64,000 nt of DNA, from assembly GCF_019320115.1 (NCBI RefSeq), contig NC_089593.1, positions 40,060,914-40,124,913 on the forward strand, given 5' to 3'. Positions 39,001-54,200 of this stretch are shown here, piece after piece. The position numbers and the translations under genes were made by a program. The notes under the pieces were generated by a model, which had not been told where the DNA came from, made no database searches, and saw only the letters and a list, made by a program, of their open reading frames with translations. Each line of letters begins with the position of its first letter. The stretch's first letter is position 1. This DNA comes from Miscanthus floridulus. Its lineage: Eukaryota > Streptophyta > Magnoliopsida > Poales > Poaceae.

Positions 39001-40039
39001 ATCCAAACGGACCGAAACGAGATTCCACTTGAGCCTAGTCACCTAGGAGTTCTATCAGGTGCGGTCAAAATGATTTCCGAGCCTTGTTTGGCACAAACCA
39101 TGTACCTATCTTGGACCAATACTAACACTATCTCCAAACGGACCAAAATAAAATTCCACTTGAGCCTCATCACCTAGGAGTTCCATCGGGTGCTTTTGAA
39201 ATGATTTCCGAGCCTTATTTGGCACAAACCGTGCACCTATCTTGCACTGATGCTAACACTATCTCCAAACAGACCGAAACAAGATTCCACTTGAGCCTCG
39301 TCACCTAGGAGTACCATCGGGTGCGTCCAAAATGAGTTCTGAGCCTATGGTACGTTTGGCATAGACCGTGCACCTATCTTGCACTAATACTAACACTATA
39401 TCCAAACGGACCAAAATGAGATTCCACTTGAGCCTCGTCACCTAGGAGTTCTAACGGGTGCGGTCAAAATGATTTCCGATCCTTGTTTGGAACAAACCAT
39501 GCACCTGTCTTGCACTAATACTAACACTATCTCCAAACGGACCGAAACAAGATTCTACTTGAGCCTCGTCAACTAGGAGTTCCATCGGGTGCTTCTAAAA
39601 TGATTTCCAAGACTTGTTTGGCACAAACCGTGCACCTATCTTGCACTGATACTAACACTATCTCCAAACGGACCGAAACAAGATTCCACTTGAGCCTCAT
39701 CACCTAGGAGTACCATCAGGTGCATCCAAAATGATTTCTGATCCTATGGTACGTTTGGCACAAACCGTGCACCTATCTTGGACTAATACTAACACTATAT
39801 CCAAACAGACCGAAATGAGATTCCACTTAAGCCTTGTCACCTAGGAGTTCTATCAGGTGCGGTCAAAATGATTTCCGAGCCTTGTTTGGAACAAATTGTG
39901 CACCTATCTTGCACTAATACTATCACTATGTCCAAACGGACCAAAATAAGATTCCACTTGAGCCTCATCACCTAGGAGTTCCATCGGGTGCTTCTGAAAT
40001 GATTTCCGAGCCTTATTTGGCACAAACCGTGCACCTATC

Positions 40040-42969
40040 TTGCACTGATACTAACACTATCTCCAAATGGACCGAAACAAGATTCCACTTGAGCCTCGTC
40101 ACCTAGGAGTACCATCGGGTGCGTCCAAAATGATTTCTGGGCCTATGGTACGTTTGGCACAAACTGTGCACCTATCTTGCACTAATACTAACACTATATC
40201 CAAACGGATCGAAACGAGATTCCACTTGAGCCTCGTCACCAAGGAGTTCTATCGGGTGAGGTCAAAATGATTTCCGAGCCTTGTTTGGAACAAACCGTGC
40301 ACCTATCTTGCACTAATACTAACACTATCTCCAAACGGACCGAAATAAGATTCCACTTGAGCCTAATCACCTAGGAGTTCCATCGGGTGCTTCTAAAATG
40401 ATTTCCGAGTCTTGTTTGGCACAAACCATGCACCTATCTTGCATTGATACTAACACTATCTCCAAATGGACCAAAACAAGATTCCACTTGAGCCTCGTCA
40501 CCTAGGAGTACCATCGGGTGCATGCAAAACGATTTCTGAGCATATGGCACGTTTGGCACAAACCGTGCACCTATCTTGAACTAATACAAACACTATATCC
40601 AAACGGACCGAAACAAGATTCCACTTGAGCCTCGTCACCTAGGAGTACCATCGGGTGCATCCAAAACGAGTTCTGAGCCTGTGGTACGTTTGGCATAGAC
40701 CGTGCACCTATCTTGCACTAATACTAACACTATATCCAAACGGACCAAAACAAGATTCCACTTGAGCCTCGTCACCGAGGAGTTCTATCGGGTGTGGTCA
40801 AAATGATTTCCGATCCTTGTTTGGAACAAACTGTGCGCCTGTCTTGCACTAATACTAACACTATCTCCAAACGGACCAAAACAAGATTCCACTTGAGCCT
40901 CGTCAACTTGGAGTTCCATCGGGTGCTTCCGAAATGATTTCCAAGACTTGTTTGGCACAAACCGTGCACCTATCTTGCACTGATACTAACACTATCTCCA
41001 AACGGACCGAAACAAGATTCCACTTGAGCCTCGTCACCTAGGAGTACCATCGGGTGCGTCCAAAACAATTTCTGATCCTATGGTACATTTGGCACAAACC
41101 GTGCACCTATCTTGCACTAATACTAACACTATATCCAAACGGCCCGAAACGAGATTCCACTTGAGCCTAGTCACCTAGGAGTTCTATCAGGTGCGGTCAA
41201 AATGATTTCCGAGCCTTGTTTGGCACAAACCATGCACCTATCTTGGACCAATACTAACACTATCTCCAAACGGACCAAAATAAGATTCCACTTGAGCCTC
41301 ATCACCTAGGAGTTCCATCGGGTGCTTTTGAAATGATTTCCGAGCCTTATTTGGCACAAACCGTGCACCTATCTTGCACTGATGCTAACACTATCTCCAA
41401 ACAGACCGAAACAAGATTCCACTTGAGCCTCGTCACCTAGGAGTACCATCGGGTGCATCCAAAACGAGTTCTGAGCCTGTGGTACGTTTGGCATAGACCG
41501 TGCACCTATCTTGCACTAATACTAACACTATATCCAAACGGACCAAAACGAGATTCCACTTGAGCCTCGTCACCGAGGAGTTCTATCGGGTGCGGTCAAA
41601 ATGATTTCCGATCCTTGTTTGGAACAAACTGTGCACCTGTCTTGCACTAATACTAACACTATCTCCAAACGGACCGAAACAAGATTCCACTTGAGCCTCG
41701 TCAACTAGGAGTTCCATCGGGTGCTTCCGAAATGATTTCCAAGACTTGTTTGGCACAAACCGTGCACCTATCTTGCACTGATACTAACACTATCTCCAAA
41801 CGGACCGAAACAAGATTCCACTTGAGCCTTGTCACCTAGGAGTACCATCGGGTGCGTCCAAAATGATTTCTGATCCTATGGTACATTTGGCACAAACCGT
41901 GCACCTATCTTGCACTAATACTAACACTATATCCAAACGGACCAAAACGAGATTCCACTTGAGCCTCATCACCTAGGAGTTCTATCAGGTGCGGTCAAAA
42001 TGATTTCCGAGCCTTGTTTAGCACAAACCATGCACCTATCTTGCACCAATACTAACACTATCTCCAAACGGACCAAAATAAGATTCCACTTGAGCCTCAT
42101 CACGTAGGAGTTCCATCGGGTGCTTTTGAAATGATTTCCGAGCCTTATTTGGCACAAACCATGCACCTATCTTGCACTGATGCTAACACTATCTCCAAAC
42201 AGTCCGAAACAAGATTCCACTTGAGCCTCGTCACCTAGGAGTACCATCGGGTGCGTCCAAAATGAGTTCTGAGCCTATGGTACGTTTGGCATAGACCGTG
42301 CACCTATCTTGCACTAATACTAACACTATATCCAAACGGACCAAAACGAGATTCCACTTGAGCCTCGTCACCTAGGAGTTCTAACGGGTGCGGTCAAAAT
42401 GATTTCCGATCCTTGTTTGGAACAAACCGTGCACCTGTCTTGCACTAATACTAACACTATCTCCAAACGGACCGAAACAAGATTCTACTTGAGCCTCGTC
42501 AACTAGGAGTTCCATCGGGTGCTTCTAAAATGATTTCCAAGACTTGTTTGGCACAAACCGTGCACCTATCTTGCACTGATACTAACACTATCTCCAAACG
42601 GACCGAAACAAGATTCCACTTGAGCCTCATCACCTAGGAGTACCATCAGGTGCATCCAAAATGATTTCTGATCCTATGGTACGTTTGGCACAAACCGTGC
42701 ACCTATCTTGGACTAATACTAACACTATATCCAAACAGACCGAAATGAGATTCCACTTAAGCCTTGTCACCTAGGAGTTCTATCAGGTGCGGTCAAAATG
42801 ATTTCCGAGCCTTGTTTGGAACAAATTGTGCACCTATCTTGCACTAATACTATCACTATGTCCAAACGGACCAAAATAAGATTCCACTTGAGCCTCATCA
42901 CCTAGGAGTTCCATCGGGTGCTTCTGAAATGATTTCCGAGCCTTATTTGGCACAAACCGTGCACCTATC
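40040..42969. repeat. HOR copy R1, right family (2930 bp, 22 monomers)
   Basis: Bounded by the C monomer with CCAAATGGACCGAAAC and TCTGGGCC at 40040 and 42970. 14x131 + 8x137 = 2930. It is the shortest member of the right HOR family and contains one copy of the A-B pair starting near 41957 that defines the 798-bp hexamer. Confidence 0.9.
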
Positions 42970-45900
42970 TTGCACTGATACTAACACTATCTCCAAATGG
43001 ACCGAAACAAGATTCCACTTGAGCCTCGTCACCTAGGAGTACCATCGGGTGCGTCCAAAATGATTTCTGGGCCTATGGTACGTTTGGCACAAACTGTGCA
43101 CCTATCTTGCACTAATACTAACACTATATCCAAACGGATCGAAACGAGATTCCACTTGAGCCTCGTCACCAAGGAGTTCTATCGGGTGAGGTCAAAATGA
43201 TTTCCGAGCCTTGTTTGGAACAAACCGTGCACCTATCTTGCACTAATACTAACACTATCTCCAAACGGACCGAAATAAGATTCCACTTGAGCCTAATCAC
43301 CTAGGAGTTCCATCGGGTGCTTCTAAAATGATTTCCGAGTCTTGTTTGGCACAAACCATGCACCTATCTTGCATTGATACTAACACTATCTCCAAATGGA
43401 CCAAAACAAGATTCCACTTGAGCCTCGTCACCTAGGAGTACCATCGGGTGCATGCAAAACGATTTCTGAGCATATGGCACGTTTGGCACAAACCGTGCAC
43501 CTATCTTGAACTAATACAAACACTATATCCAAACGGACCGAAACAAGATTCCACTTGAGCCTCGTCACCTAGGAGTACCATCGGGTGCGTCCAAAACGAG
43601 TTCTGAGCCTGTGGTACGTTTGGCATAGACCGTGCACCTATCTTGCACTAATACTAACACTATATCCAAACGGACCAAAACAAGATTCCACTTGAGCCTC
43701 GTCACCGAGGAGTTCTATCGGGTGTGGTCAAAATGATTTCCGATCCTTGTTTGGAACAAACTATGCGCCTGTCTTGCACTAATACTAACACTATCTCCAA
43801 ACGGACCAAAACAAGATTCCACTTGAGCCTCGTCAACTTGGAGTTCCATCGGGTGCTTCCGAAATGATTTCCAAGACTTGTTTGGCACAAACCGTGCACC
43901 TATCTTGCACTGATACTAACACTATCTCCAAACGGACCGAAACAAGATTCCACTTGAGCCTCGTCACCTAGGAGTACCATCGGGTGCGTCCAAAACAATT
44001 TCTGATCCTATGGTACATTTGGCACAAACCGTGCACCTATCTTGCACTAATACTAACACTATATCCAAACGGCCCGAAACGAGATTCCACTTGAGCCTAG
44101 TCACCTAGGAGTTCTATCAGGTGCGGTCAAAATGATTTCCGAGCCTTGTTTGGCACAAACCATGCACCTATCTTGGACCAATACTAACACTAACTCCAAA
44201 CGGACCAAAATAAGATTCCACTTGAGCCTCATCACCTAGGAGTTCCATCGGGTGCTTTTGAAATGATTTCCGAGCCTTATTTGGCACAAACCGTGCACCT
44301 ATCTTGCACTGATGCTAACACTATCTCCAAACAGACCGAAACAAGATTCCACTTGAGCCTCGTCACCTAGGAGTACCATCGGGTGCGTCCAAAATGTGTT
44401 CTGAGCCTATTGTACGTTTGGCATAGACCGTGCACCTATCTTGCACTAATACTAACACTATATCCAAACGGACCAAAACAAGATTCCACTTGAGCCTCGT
44501 CACCGAGGAGTTCTATCGGGTGCGGTCAAAATGATTTCCGATCCTTGTTTGGAACAAACTGTGCACCTGTCTTGCACTAATACTAACACTATCTCCAAAC
44601 GGACCGAAACAAGATTCCACTTGAGCCTCGTCAACTAGGAGTTCCATCGGGTGCTTCCGAAATGATTTCCAAGACTTGTTTGGCACAAACCGTGCACCTA
44701 TCTTGCACTGATACTAACACTATCTCCAAACGGACCGAAACAAGATTCCACTTGAGCCTCGTCACCTAGGAGTACCATCGGGTGCGTCCAAAATGATTTC
44801 TGATCCTATGGTACATTTGGCACAAACCGTGCACCTATCTTGCACTAATACTAACACTATATCCAAACAGACCAAAACGAGATTCCACTTGAGCCTCATC
44901 ACCTAGGAGTTCTATCAGGTGCGGTCAAAATGATTTCCGAGCCTTGTTTGGCACAAACCATGCACCTATCTTGCACCAATACTAACACTATCTCCAAATG
45001 GACCAAAATAAGATTCCACTTGAGCCTCATCACGTAGGAGTTCCATCGGGTGCTTTTGAAATGATTTCCGAGCCTTATTTGGCACAAACCGTGCACCTAT
45101 CTTGCACTGATGCTAACACTATCTCCAAACAGTCCGAAACAAGATTCCACTTGAGCCTCGTCACCTAGGAGTACCATCGGGTGCGTCCAAAATGAGTTCT
45201 GAGCCTATGGTACGTTTGGCATAGACCGTGCACCTATCTTGCACTAATACTAACACTATATCCAAACGGACCAAAACAAGATTCCACTTGAGCCTCGTCA
45301 CCGAGGAGTTCTATCGGGTGCGGTCAAAATGATTTCCGATCCTTGTTTGGAACAAACTGTGCACCTGTCTTGCACTAATACTAACACTATCTCCAAACGG
45401 ACCGAAGCAAGATTCCACTTGAGCCTCGTCAACTAGGAGTTCCATCGGGTGCTTCCGAAATGATTTCCAAGACTTGTTTGGCACAAACCGTGCACCTATC
45501 TTGCACTGATACTAACACTATCTCCAAACGGACCGAAACAAGATTCCACTTGAGCCTCGTCACCTAGGAGTACCATCGGGTGCGTCCAAAATGATTTCTG
45601 ATCCTATGGTACATTTGGCACAAACCGTGCACCTATCTTGCACTAATACTAACACTATATCCAAACGGACCAAAACGAGATTCCACTTGAGCCTCATCAC
45701 CTAGGAGTTCTATCAGGTGCGGTCAAAATGATTTCCGAGCCTTGTTTGGCACAAACCATGCACCTATCTTGCACCAATACTAACACTATCTCCAAACGGA
45801 CCAAAATAAGATTCCACTTGAGCCTCATCACGTAGGAGTTCCATCGGGTGCTTTTGAAATGATTTCCGAGCCTTATTTGGCACAAACCGTGCACCTATCT

Positions 45901-46697
45901 TGCACTGATGCTAACACTATCTCCAAACACACCGAAACAAGATTCCACTTGAGCCTCGTCACCTAGGAGTACCATCGGGTGCCTCCAAAATGAGTTCTGA
46001 GCCTATGGTACGTTTGGCATAGACCGTGCACCTATCTTGCACTAATACTAACACTATATCCAAACGGACCAAAACGAGATTCCACTTGAGCCTCGTCACC
46101 TAGGAGTTCTAACGGGTGCGGTCAAAATGATTTCCGATCCTTGTTTGGAACAAACCGTGCACCTGTCTTGCACTAATACTAACACTATCTCCAAACGGAC
46201 CGAAACAAGATTCTACTTGAGCCTCGTCAACTAGGAGTTCCATCGGGTGCTTCTAAAATGATTTCCAAGACTTGTTTGGCACAAACCGTGCACCTATCTT
46301 GCACTGATACTAACACTATCTCCAAACGGACCGAAACAAGATTCCACTTGAGCCTCATCACCTAGGAGTACCATCAGGTGCATCCAAAATGATTTCTGAT
46401 CCTATGGTACGTTTGGCACAAACCGTGCACCTATCTTGGACTAATACTAACACTATATCCAAACAGACCGAAATGAGATTCCACTTAAGCCTTGTCACCT
46501 AGGAGTTCTATCAGGTGCGGTCAAAATGATTTCCGAGCCTTGTTTGGAACAAATTGTGCACCTATCTTGCACTAATACTATCACTATGTCCAAACGGACC
46601 AAAATAAGATTCCACTTGAGCCTCATCACCTAGGAGTTCCATCGGGTGCTTCTGAAATGATTTCCGAGCCATATTTGGCACAAACCGTGCACCTATC
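42970..46697. repeat. HOR copy R2 (3728 bp, 28 monomers)
   Basis: Equals the 2930-bp form plus 798 bp, one extra ABCABC hexamer: the same A-B pair occurs at about 44887 and 45685, 798 bp apart. Otherwise it is nearly identical to the preceding copy by eye. Confidence 0.9.
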
Positions 46698-49600
46698 TTG
46701 CACTGATACTAACACTATCTCCAAATGGACCGAAACAAGATTCCACTTGAGCCTCGTCACCTAGGAGTACCATCGGGTGCGTCCAAAATGATTTCTGGGC
46801 CTATGGTACGTTTGGCACAAACTGTGCACCTATCTTGCACTAATACTAACACTATATCCAAACAGATCGAAACGAGATTCCACTTGAGCCTCGTCACCAA
46901 GGAGTTCTATCGGGTGAGGTCAAAATGATTTCCGAGCCTTGTTTGGAACAAACCGTGCACCTATCTTGCACTAATACTAACACTATCTCCAAACGGACCG
47001 AAATAAGATTCCACTTGAGCCTAATCACCTAGGAGTTCCATCGGGTGCTTCTAAAATGATTTCCGAGTCTTGTTTGGCACAAACCATGCACCTATCTTGC
47101 ATTGATACTAACACTATCTCCAAATGGACCAAAACAAGATTCCACTTGAGCCTCGTCACCTAGGAGTACCATCGGGTGCATGCAAAACGATTTCTGAGCA
47201 TATGGCACGTTTGGCACAAACCGTGCACCTATCTTGAACTAATACAAACACTATATCCAAACGGACCGAAACAAGATTCCACTTGAGCCTCGTCACCTAG
47301 GAGTACCATCGGGTGCGTCCAAAACGAGTTCTGAGCCTGTGGTACGTTTGGCATAGACCGTGCACCTATCTTGCACTAATACTAACACTATATCCAAACG
47401 GACCAAAACAAGATTCCACTTGAGCCTCGTCACCGAGGAGTTCTATCGGGTGTGGTCAAAATGATTTCCGATCCTTGTTTGGAACAAACTGTGCGCCTGT
47501 CTTGCACTAATACTAACACTATCTCCAAACGGACCAAAACAAGATTCCACTTGAGCCTCGTCAACTTGGAGTTCCATCGGGTGCTTCCGAAATGATTTCC
47601 AAGACTTGTTTGGCACAAACCGTGCACCTATCTTGCACTGATACTAACACTATCTCCAAACGGACCGAAACAAGATTCCACTTGAGCCTCGTCACCTAGG
47701 AGTACCATCGGGTGCGTCCAAAACAATTTCTGATCCTATGGTACATTTGGCACAAACCGTGCACCTATCTTGCACTAATACTAACACTATATCCAAACGG
47801 CCCGAAACGAGATTCCACTTGAGCCTAGTCACCTAGGAGTTCTATCAGGTGCGGTCAAAATGATTTCCGAGCCTTGTTTGGCACAAACCATGCACCTATC
47901 TTGGACCAATACTAACACTATCTCCAAACGGACCAAAATAAGATTCCACTTGAGCCTCATCACCTAGGAGTTCCATCGGGTGCTTTTGAAATGATTTCCG
48001 AGCCTTATTTGGCACAAACCGTGCACCTATCTTGCACTGATGCTAACACTATCTCCAAACAGACCGAAACAAGATTCCACTTGAGCCTCGTCACCTAGGA
48101 GTACCATCAGGTGCGTCCAAAATGTGTTCTGAGCCTATTGTACGTTTGGCATAGACCGTGCACCTATCTTGCACTAATACTAACACTATATCCAAACGGA
48201 CCAAAACGAGATTCCACTTGAGCCTCATCACCGAGGAGTTCTATCGGGTGCGGTCAAAATGATTTCCGATCCTTGTTTGGAACAAACTGTGCACCTGTCT
48301 TGCACTAATACTAACACTATCTCCAAACGGACCGAAACAAGATTCCACTTGAGCCTCGTCAACTAGGAGTTCCATCGGGTGCTTCCGAAATGATTTCCAA
48401 GACTTGTTTGGCACAAACCGTGCACCTATCTTGCACTGATACTAACACTATCTCCAAACGGACCGAAACAAGATTCCACTTGAGCCTTGTCACCTAGGAG
48501 TACCATCGGGTGCGTCCAAAATGATTTCTGATCCTATGGTACATTTGGCACAAACCGTGCACCTATCTTGCACTAATACTAACACTATATCCAAACGGAC
48601 CAAAACGAGATTCCACTTGAGCCTCATCACCTAGGAGTTCTATCAGGTGCGGTCAAAATGATTTCCGAGCCTTGTTTGGCACAAACCATGCACCTATCTT
48701 GCACCAATACTAACACTATCTCCAAACGGACCAAAATAAGATTCCACTTGAGCCTCATCACGTAGGAGTTCCATCGGGTGCTTTTGAAATGATTTCCGAG
48801 CCTTATTTGGCACAAACCGTGCACCTATCTTGCACTGATGCTAACACTATCTCCAAACAGTCCGAAACAAGATTCCACTTGAGCCTCGTCACCTAGGAGT
48901 ACCATCGGGTGCGTCCAAAATGAGTTCTGAGCCTATGGTACGTTTGGCATAGACCGTGCACCTATCTTGCACTAATACTAACACTATATCCAAACGGACC
49001 AAAACGAGATTCCACTTGAGCCTCGTCACCTAGGAGTTCTAACGGGTGCGGTCAAAATGATTTCCGATCCTTGTTTGGAACAAACCGTGCACCTGTCTTG
49101 CACTAATACTAACACTATCTCCAAACGGACCGAAACAAGATTCTACTTGAGCCTCGTCAACTAGGAGTTCCATCGGGTGCTTCTAAAATGATTTCCAAGA
49201 CTTGTTTGGCACAAACCGTGCACCTATCTTGCACTGATACTAACACTATCTCCAAACGGACCGAAACAAGATTCCACTTGAGCCTCATCACCTAGGAGTA
49301 CCATCAGGTGCATCCAAAATGATTTCTGATCCTATGGTACGTTTGGCACAAACCGTGCACCTATCTTGGACTAATACTAACACTATATCCAAACAAACCG
49401 AAATGAGATTCCACTTGAGCCTAGTCACCTAGGAGTTCTATCAGGTGCGGTCAAAATGATTTCCGAGCCTTGTTTGGCACAAACCATGCACCTATCTTGG
49501 ACCAATACTAACACTATCTCCAAACGGACCAAAATAAGATTCCACTTGAGCCTCATCACCTAGGAGTTCCATCGGGTGCTTTTGAAATGATTTCCGAGCC

Positions 49601-51223
49601 TTATTTGGCACAAACCGTGCACCTATCTTGCACTGATGCTAACACTATCTCCAAACAGACCGAAACAAGATTCCACTTGAGCCTCGTCACCTAGGAGTAC
49701 CATCGGGTGCGTCCAAAATGTGTTCTGAGCCTATTGTACGTTTGGCATAGACCGTGCACCTATCTTGCACTAATACTAACACTATATCCAAACGGACCAA
49801 AACGAGATTCCACTTGAGCCTCGTCACCGAGGAGTTCTATCGGGTGCGGTCAAAATGATTTCCGATCCTTGTTTGGAACAAACTGTGCACCTGTCTTGCA
49901 CTAATACTAACACTATCTCCAAACGGACCGAAACAAGATTCCACTTGAGCCTCGTCAACTAGGAGTTCCATCGGGTGCTTCCGAAATGATTTCCAAGACT
50001 TGTTTGGCACAAACCGTGCACCTATCTTGCACTGATACTAACACTATCTCCAAACGGACCGAAACAAGATTCCACTTGAGCCTTGTCACCTAGGAGTACC
50101 ATCGGGTGCGTCCAAAATGATTTCTGATCCTATGGTACATTTGGCACAAACCGTGCACCTATCTTGCACTAATACTAACACTATATCCAAACGGACCAAA
50201 ACGAGATTCCACTTGAGCCTCATCACCTAGGAGTTCTATCAGGTGCGGTCAAAATGATTTCCGAGCCTTGTTTAGCACAAACCATGCACCTATCTTGCAC
50301 CAATACTAACACTATCTCCAAACGGACCAAAATAAGATTCCACTTGAGCCTCATCACGTAGGAGTTCCATCGGGTGCTTTTGAAATGATTTCCGAGCCTT
50401 ATTTGGCACAAACCATGCACCTATCTTGCACTGATGCTAACACTATCTCCAAACAGTCCGAAACAAGATTCCACTTGAGCCTCGTCACCTAGGAGTACCA
50501 TCGGGTGCGTCCAAAATGAGTTCTGAGCCTATGGTACGTTTGGCATAGACCGTGCACCTATCTTGCACTAATACTAACACTATATCCAAACGGACCAAAA
50601 CGAGATTCCACTTGAGCCTCGTCACCTAGGAGTTCTAACGGGTGCGGTCAAAATGATTTCCGATCCTTGTTTGGAACAAACCGTGCACCTGTCTTGCACT
50701 AATACTAACACTATCTCCAAACGGACCGAAACAAGATTCTACTTGAGCCTCGTCAACTAGGAGTTCCATCGGGTGCTTCTAAAATGATTTCCAAGACTTG
50801 TTTGGCACAAACCGTGCACCTATCTTGCACTGATACTAACACTATCTCCAAACGGACCGAAACAAGATTCCACTTGAGCCTCATCACCTAGGAGTACCAT
50901 CAGGTGCATCCAAAATGATTTCTGATCCTATGGTACGTTTGGCACAAACCGTGCACCTATCTTGGACTAATACTAACACTATATCCAAACAGACCGAAAT
51001 GAGATTCCACTTAAGCCTTGTCACCTAGGAGTTCTATCAGGTGCGGTCAAAATGATTTCCGAGCCTTGTTTGGAACAAATTGTGCACCTATCTTGCACTA
51101 ATACTATCACTATGTCCAAACGGACCAAAATAAGATTCCACTTGAGCCTCATCACCTAGGAGTTCCATCGGGTGCTTCTGAAATGATTTCCGAGCCTTAT
51201 TTGGCACAAACCGTGCACCTATC
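46698..51223. repeat. HOR copy R3 (4526 bp, 34 monomers)
   Basis: Equals the 2930-bp form plus 1596 bp (12 monomers). The added block is the tandem pair 47770-49365 and 49366-50961, joined inside a hybrid A monomer. Confidence 0.9.
47770..50961. repeat. Tandem 1596-bp (12-monomer) duplication inside R3
   Basis: The A monomer at 49366 begins like the one at 46438 (CCGAAATGAG) but from 49417 reads like the one at 47770 (CTTGAGCCTAGTC, later GGCACAAACCATG). The exchange point therefore lies in about 49405-49416, within identical sequence, as in-register unequal crossover would leave it. Confidence 0.85.
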
Positions 51224-54200
51224 TTGCACTGATACTAACACTATCTCCAAATGGACCGAAACAAGATTCCACTTGAGCCTCGTCACCTAGGAGTACCATC
51301 GGGTGCGTCCAAAATGATTTCTGGGCCTATGGTACGTTTGGCACAAACTGTGCACCTATCTTGCACTAATACTAACACTATATCCAAACGGATCGAAACG
51401 AGATTCCACTTGAGCCTCGTCACCAAGGAGTTCTATCGGGTGAGGTCAAAATGATTTCCGAGCCTTGTTTGGAACAAACCGTGCACCTATCTTGCACTAA
51501 TACTAACACTATCTCCAAACGGACCGAAATAAGATTCCACTTGAGCCTAATCACCTAGGAGTTCCATCGGGTGCTTCTAAAATGATTTCCGAGTCTTGTT
51601 TGGCACAAACCATGCACCTATCTTGCATTGATACTAACACTATCTCCAAATGGACCAAAACAAGATTCCACTTGAGCCTCGTCACCTAGGAGTACCATCG
51701 GGTGCATGCAAAACGATTTCTGAGCATATGGCACGTTTGGCACAAACCGTGCACCTATCTTGAACTAATACAAACACTATATCCAAACGGACCGAAACAA
51801 GATTCCACTTGAGCCTCGTCACCTAGGAGTACCATCGGGTGCATCCAAAACGAGTTCTGAGCCTGTGGTACGTTTGGCATAGACCGTGCACCTATCTTGC
51901 ACTAATACTAACACTATATCCAAACGGACCAAAACAAGATTCCACTTGAGCCTCGTCACCGAGGAGTTCTATCGGGTGTGGTCAAAATGATTTCCGATCC
52001 TTGTTTGGAACAAACTGTGCGCCTGTCTTGCACTAATACTAACACTATCTCCAAACGGACCAAAACAAGATTCCACTTGAGCCTCGTCAACTTGGAGTTC
52101 CATCGGGTGCTTCCGAAATGATTTCCAAGACTTGTTTGGCACAAACCGTGCACCTATCTTGCACTGATACTAACACTATCTCCAAACGGACCGAAACAAG
52201 ATTCCACTTGAGCCTCGTCACCTAGGAGTACCATCGGGTGCGTCCAAAACAATTTCTGATCCTATGGTACATTTGGCACAAACCGTGCACCTATCTTGCA
52301 CTAATACTAACACTATATCCAAACGGCCCGAAACGAGATTCCACTTGAGCCTAGTCACCTAGGAGTTCTATCAGGTGCGGTCAAAATGATTTCCGAGCCT
52401 TGTTTGGCACAAACCATGCACCTATCTTGGACCAATACTAACACTATCTCCAAACGGACCAAAATAAGATTCCACTTGAGCCTCATCACCTAGGAGTTCC
52501 ATCGGGTGCTTTTGAAATGATTTCCGAGCCTTATTTGGCACAAACCGTGCACCTATCTTGCACTGATGCTAACACTATCTCCAAACAGACCGAAACAAGA
52601 TTCCACTTGAGCCTCGTCACCTAGGAGTACCATCGGGTGCGTCCAAAATGTGTTCTGAGCCTATTGTACGTTTGGCACAGACCGTGCACCTATCTTGCAC
52701 TAATACTAACACTATATCCAAACGCACCAAAACGAGATTCCACTTGAGCCTCGTCACCGAGGAGTTCTATCGGGTGCGGTCAAAATGATTTCCGATCCTT
52801 GTTTGGAACAAACTGTGCACCTGTCTTGCACTAATACTAACACTATCTCCAAACGGACCGAAACAAGATTCCACTTGAGCCTCGTCAACTAGGAGTTCCA
52901 TCGGGTGCTTCCGAAATGATTTCCAAGACTTGTTTGGCACAAACCGTGCACCTATCTTGCACTGATACTAACACTATCTCCAAACGGACCGAAACAAGAT
53001 TCCACTTGAGCCTCGTCACCTAGGAGTACCATCGGGTGCGTCCAAAATGATTTCTGATCCTATGGTACATTTGGCACAAACCGTGCACCTATCTTGCACT
53101 AATACTAACACTATATCCAAACAGACCAAAACGAGATTCCACTTGAGCCTCATCACCTAGGAGTTCTATCAGGTGCGGTCAAAATGATTTCCGAGCCTTG
53201 TTTGGCACAAACCATGCACCTATCTTGCACCAATACTAACACTATCTCCAAACGGACCAAAATAAGATTCCACTTGAGCCTCATCACGTAGGAGTTCCAT
53301 CAGGTGCTTTTGAAATGATTTCCGAGCCTTATTTGGCACAAACCGTGCACCTATCTTGCACTGATGCTAACACTATCTCCAAACAGTCCGAAACAAGATT
53401 CCACTTGAGCCTCGTCACCTAGGAGTACCATCGGGTGCGTCCAAAATGAGTTCTGAGCCTATGGTACGTTTGGCATAGACCGTGCACCTATCTTGCACTA
53501 ATACTAACACTATATCCAAACGGACCAAAACGAGATTCCACTTGAGCCTCGTCACCGAGGAGTTCTATCGGGTGCGGTCAAAATGATTTCCGATCCTTGT
53601 TTGGAACAAACTGTGCACCTGTCTTGCACTAATACTAACACTATCTCCAAACGGACCGAAGCAAGATTCCACTTGAGCCTCGTCAACTAGGAGTTCCATC
53701 GGGTGCTTCCGAAATGATTTCCAAGACTTGTTTGGCACAAACCGTGCACCTATCTTGCACTGATACTAACACTATCTCCAAACGGACCGAAACAAGATTC
53801 CACTTGAGCCTCGTCACCTAGGAGTACCATCGGGTGCGTCCAAAATGATTTCTGATCCTATGGTACATTTGGCACAAACCGTGCACCTATCTTGCACTAA
53901 TACTAACACTATATCCAAACGGACCAAAACGAGATTCCACTTGAGCCTCATCACCTAGGAGTTCTATCAGGTGCGGTCAAAATGATTTCCGAGCCTTGTT
54001 TGGCACAAACCATGCACCTATCTTGCACCAATACTAACACTATCTCCAAACGGACCAAAATAAGATTCCACTTGAGCCTCATCACGTAGGAGTTCCATCG
54101 GGTGCTTTTGAAATGATTTCCGAGCCTTATTTGGCACAAACCGTGCCCCTATCTTGCACTGATGCTAACACTATCTCCAAACACACCGAAACAAGATTCC

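Larger units (their letters stand above)
20614..40039. repeat. Heterogeneous satellite with irregular long periods
   Basis: A recognisable C monomer (TCTGGGCC variant, followed by an A monomer with a GTCACTAAGG or GTCACCAAGG box) starts at 20614, 23402, 30265, 34779 and 40040, giving successive spacings of 2788, 6863, 4514 and 5261 bp. The GCATGC-bearing C monomers (21094, 23881, 30745, 35259, 40520) repeat the same irregular rhythm. The rare variant CTATCCGGTG occurs at about 28481, 32991 and 38252 (and once more at about 62159). Segments have been duplicated and reshuffled but not homogenised to one period. No gene or transposon is visible. Confidence 0.8.
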
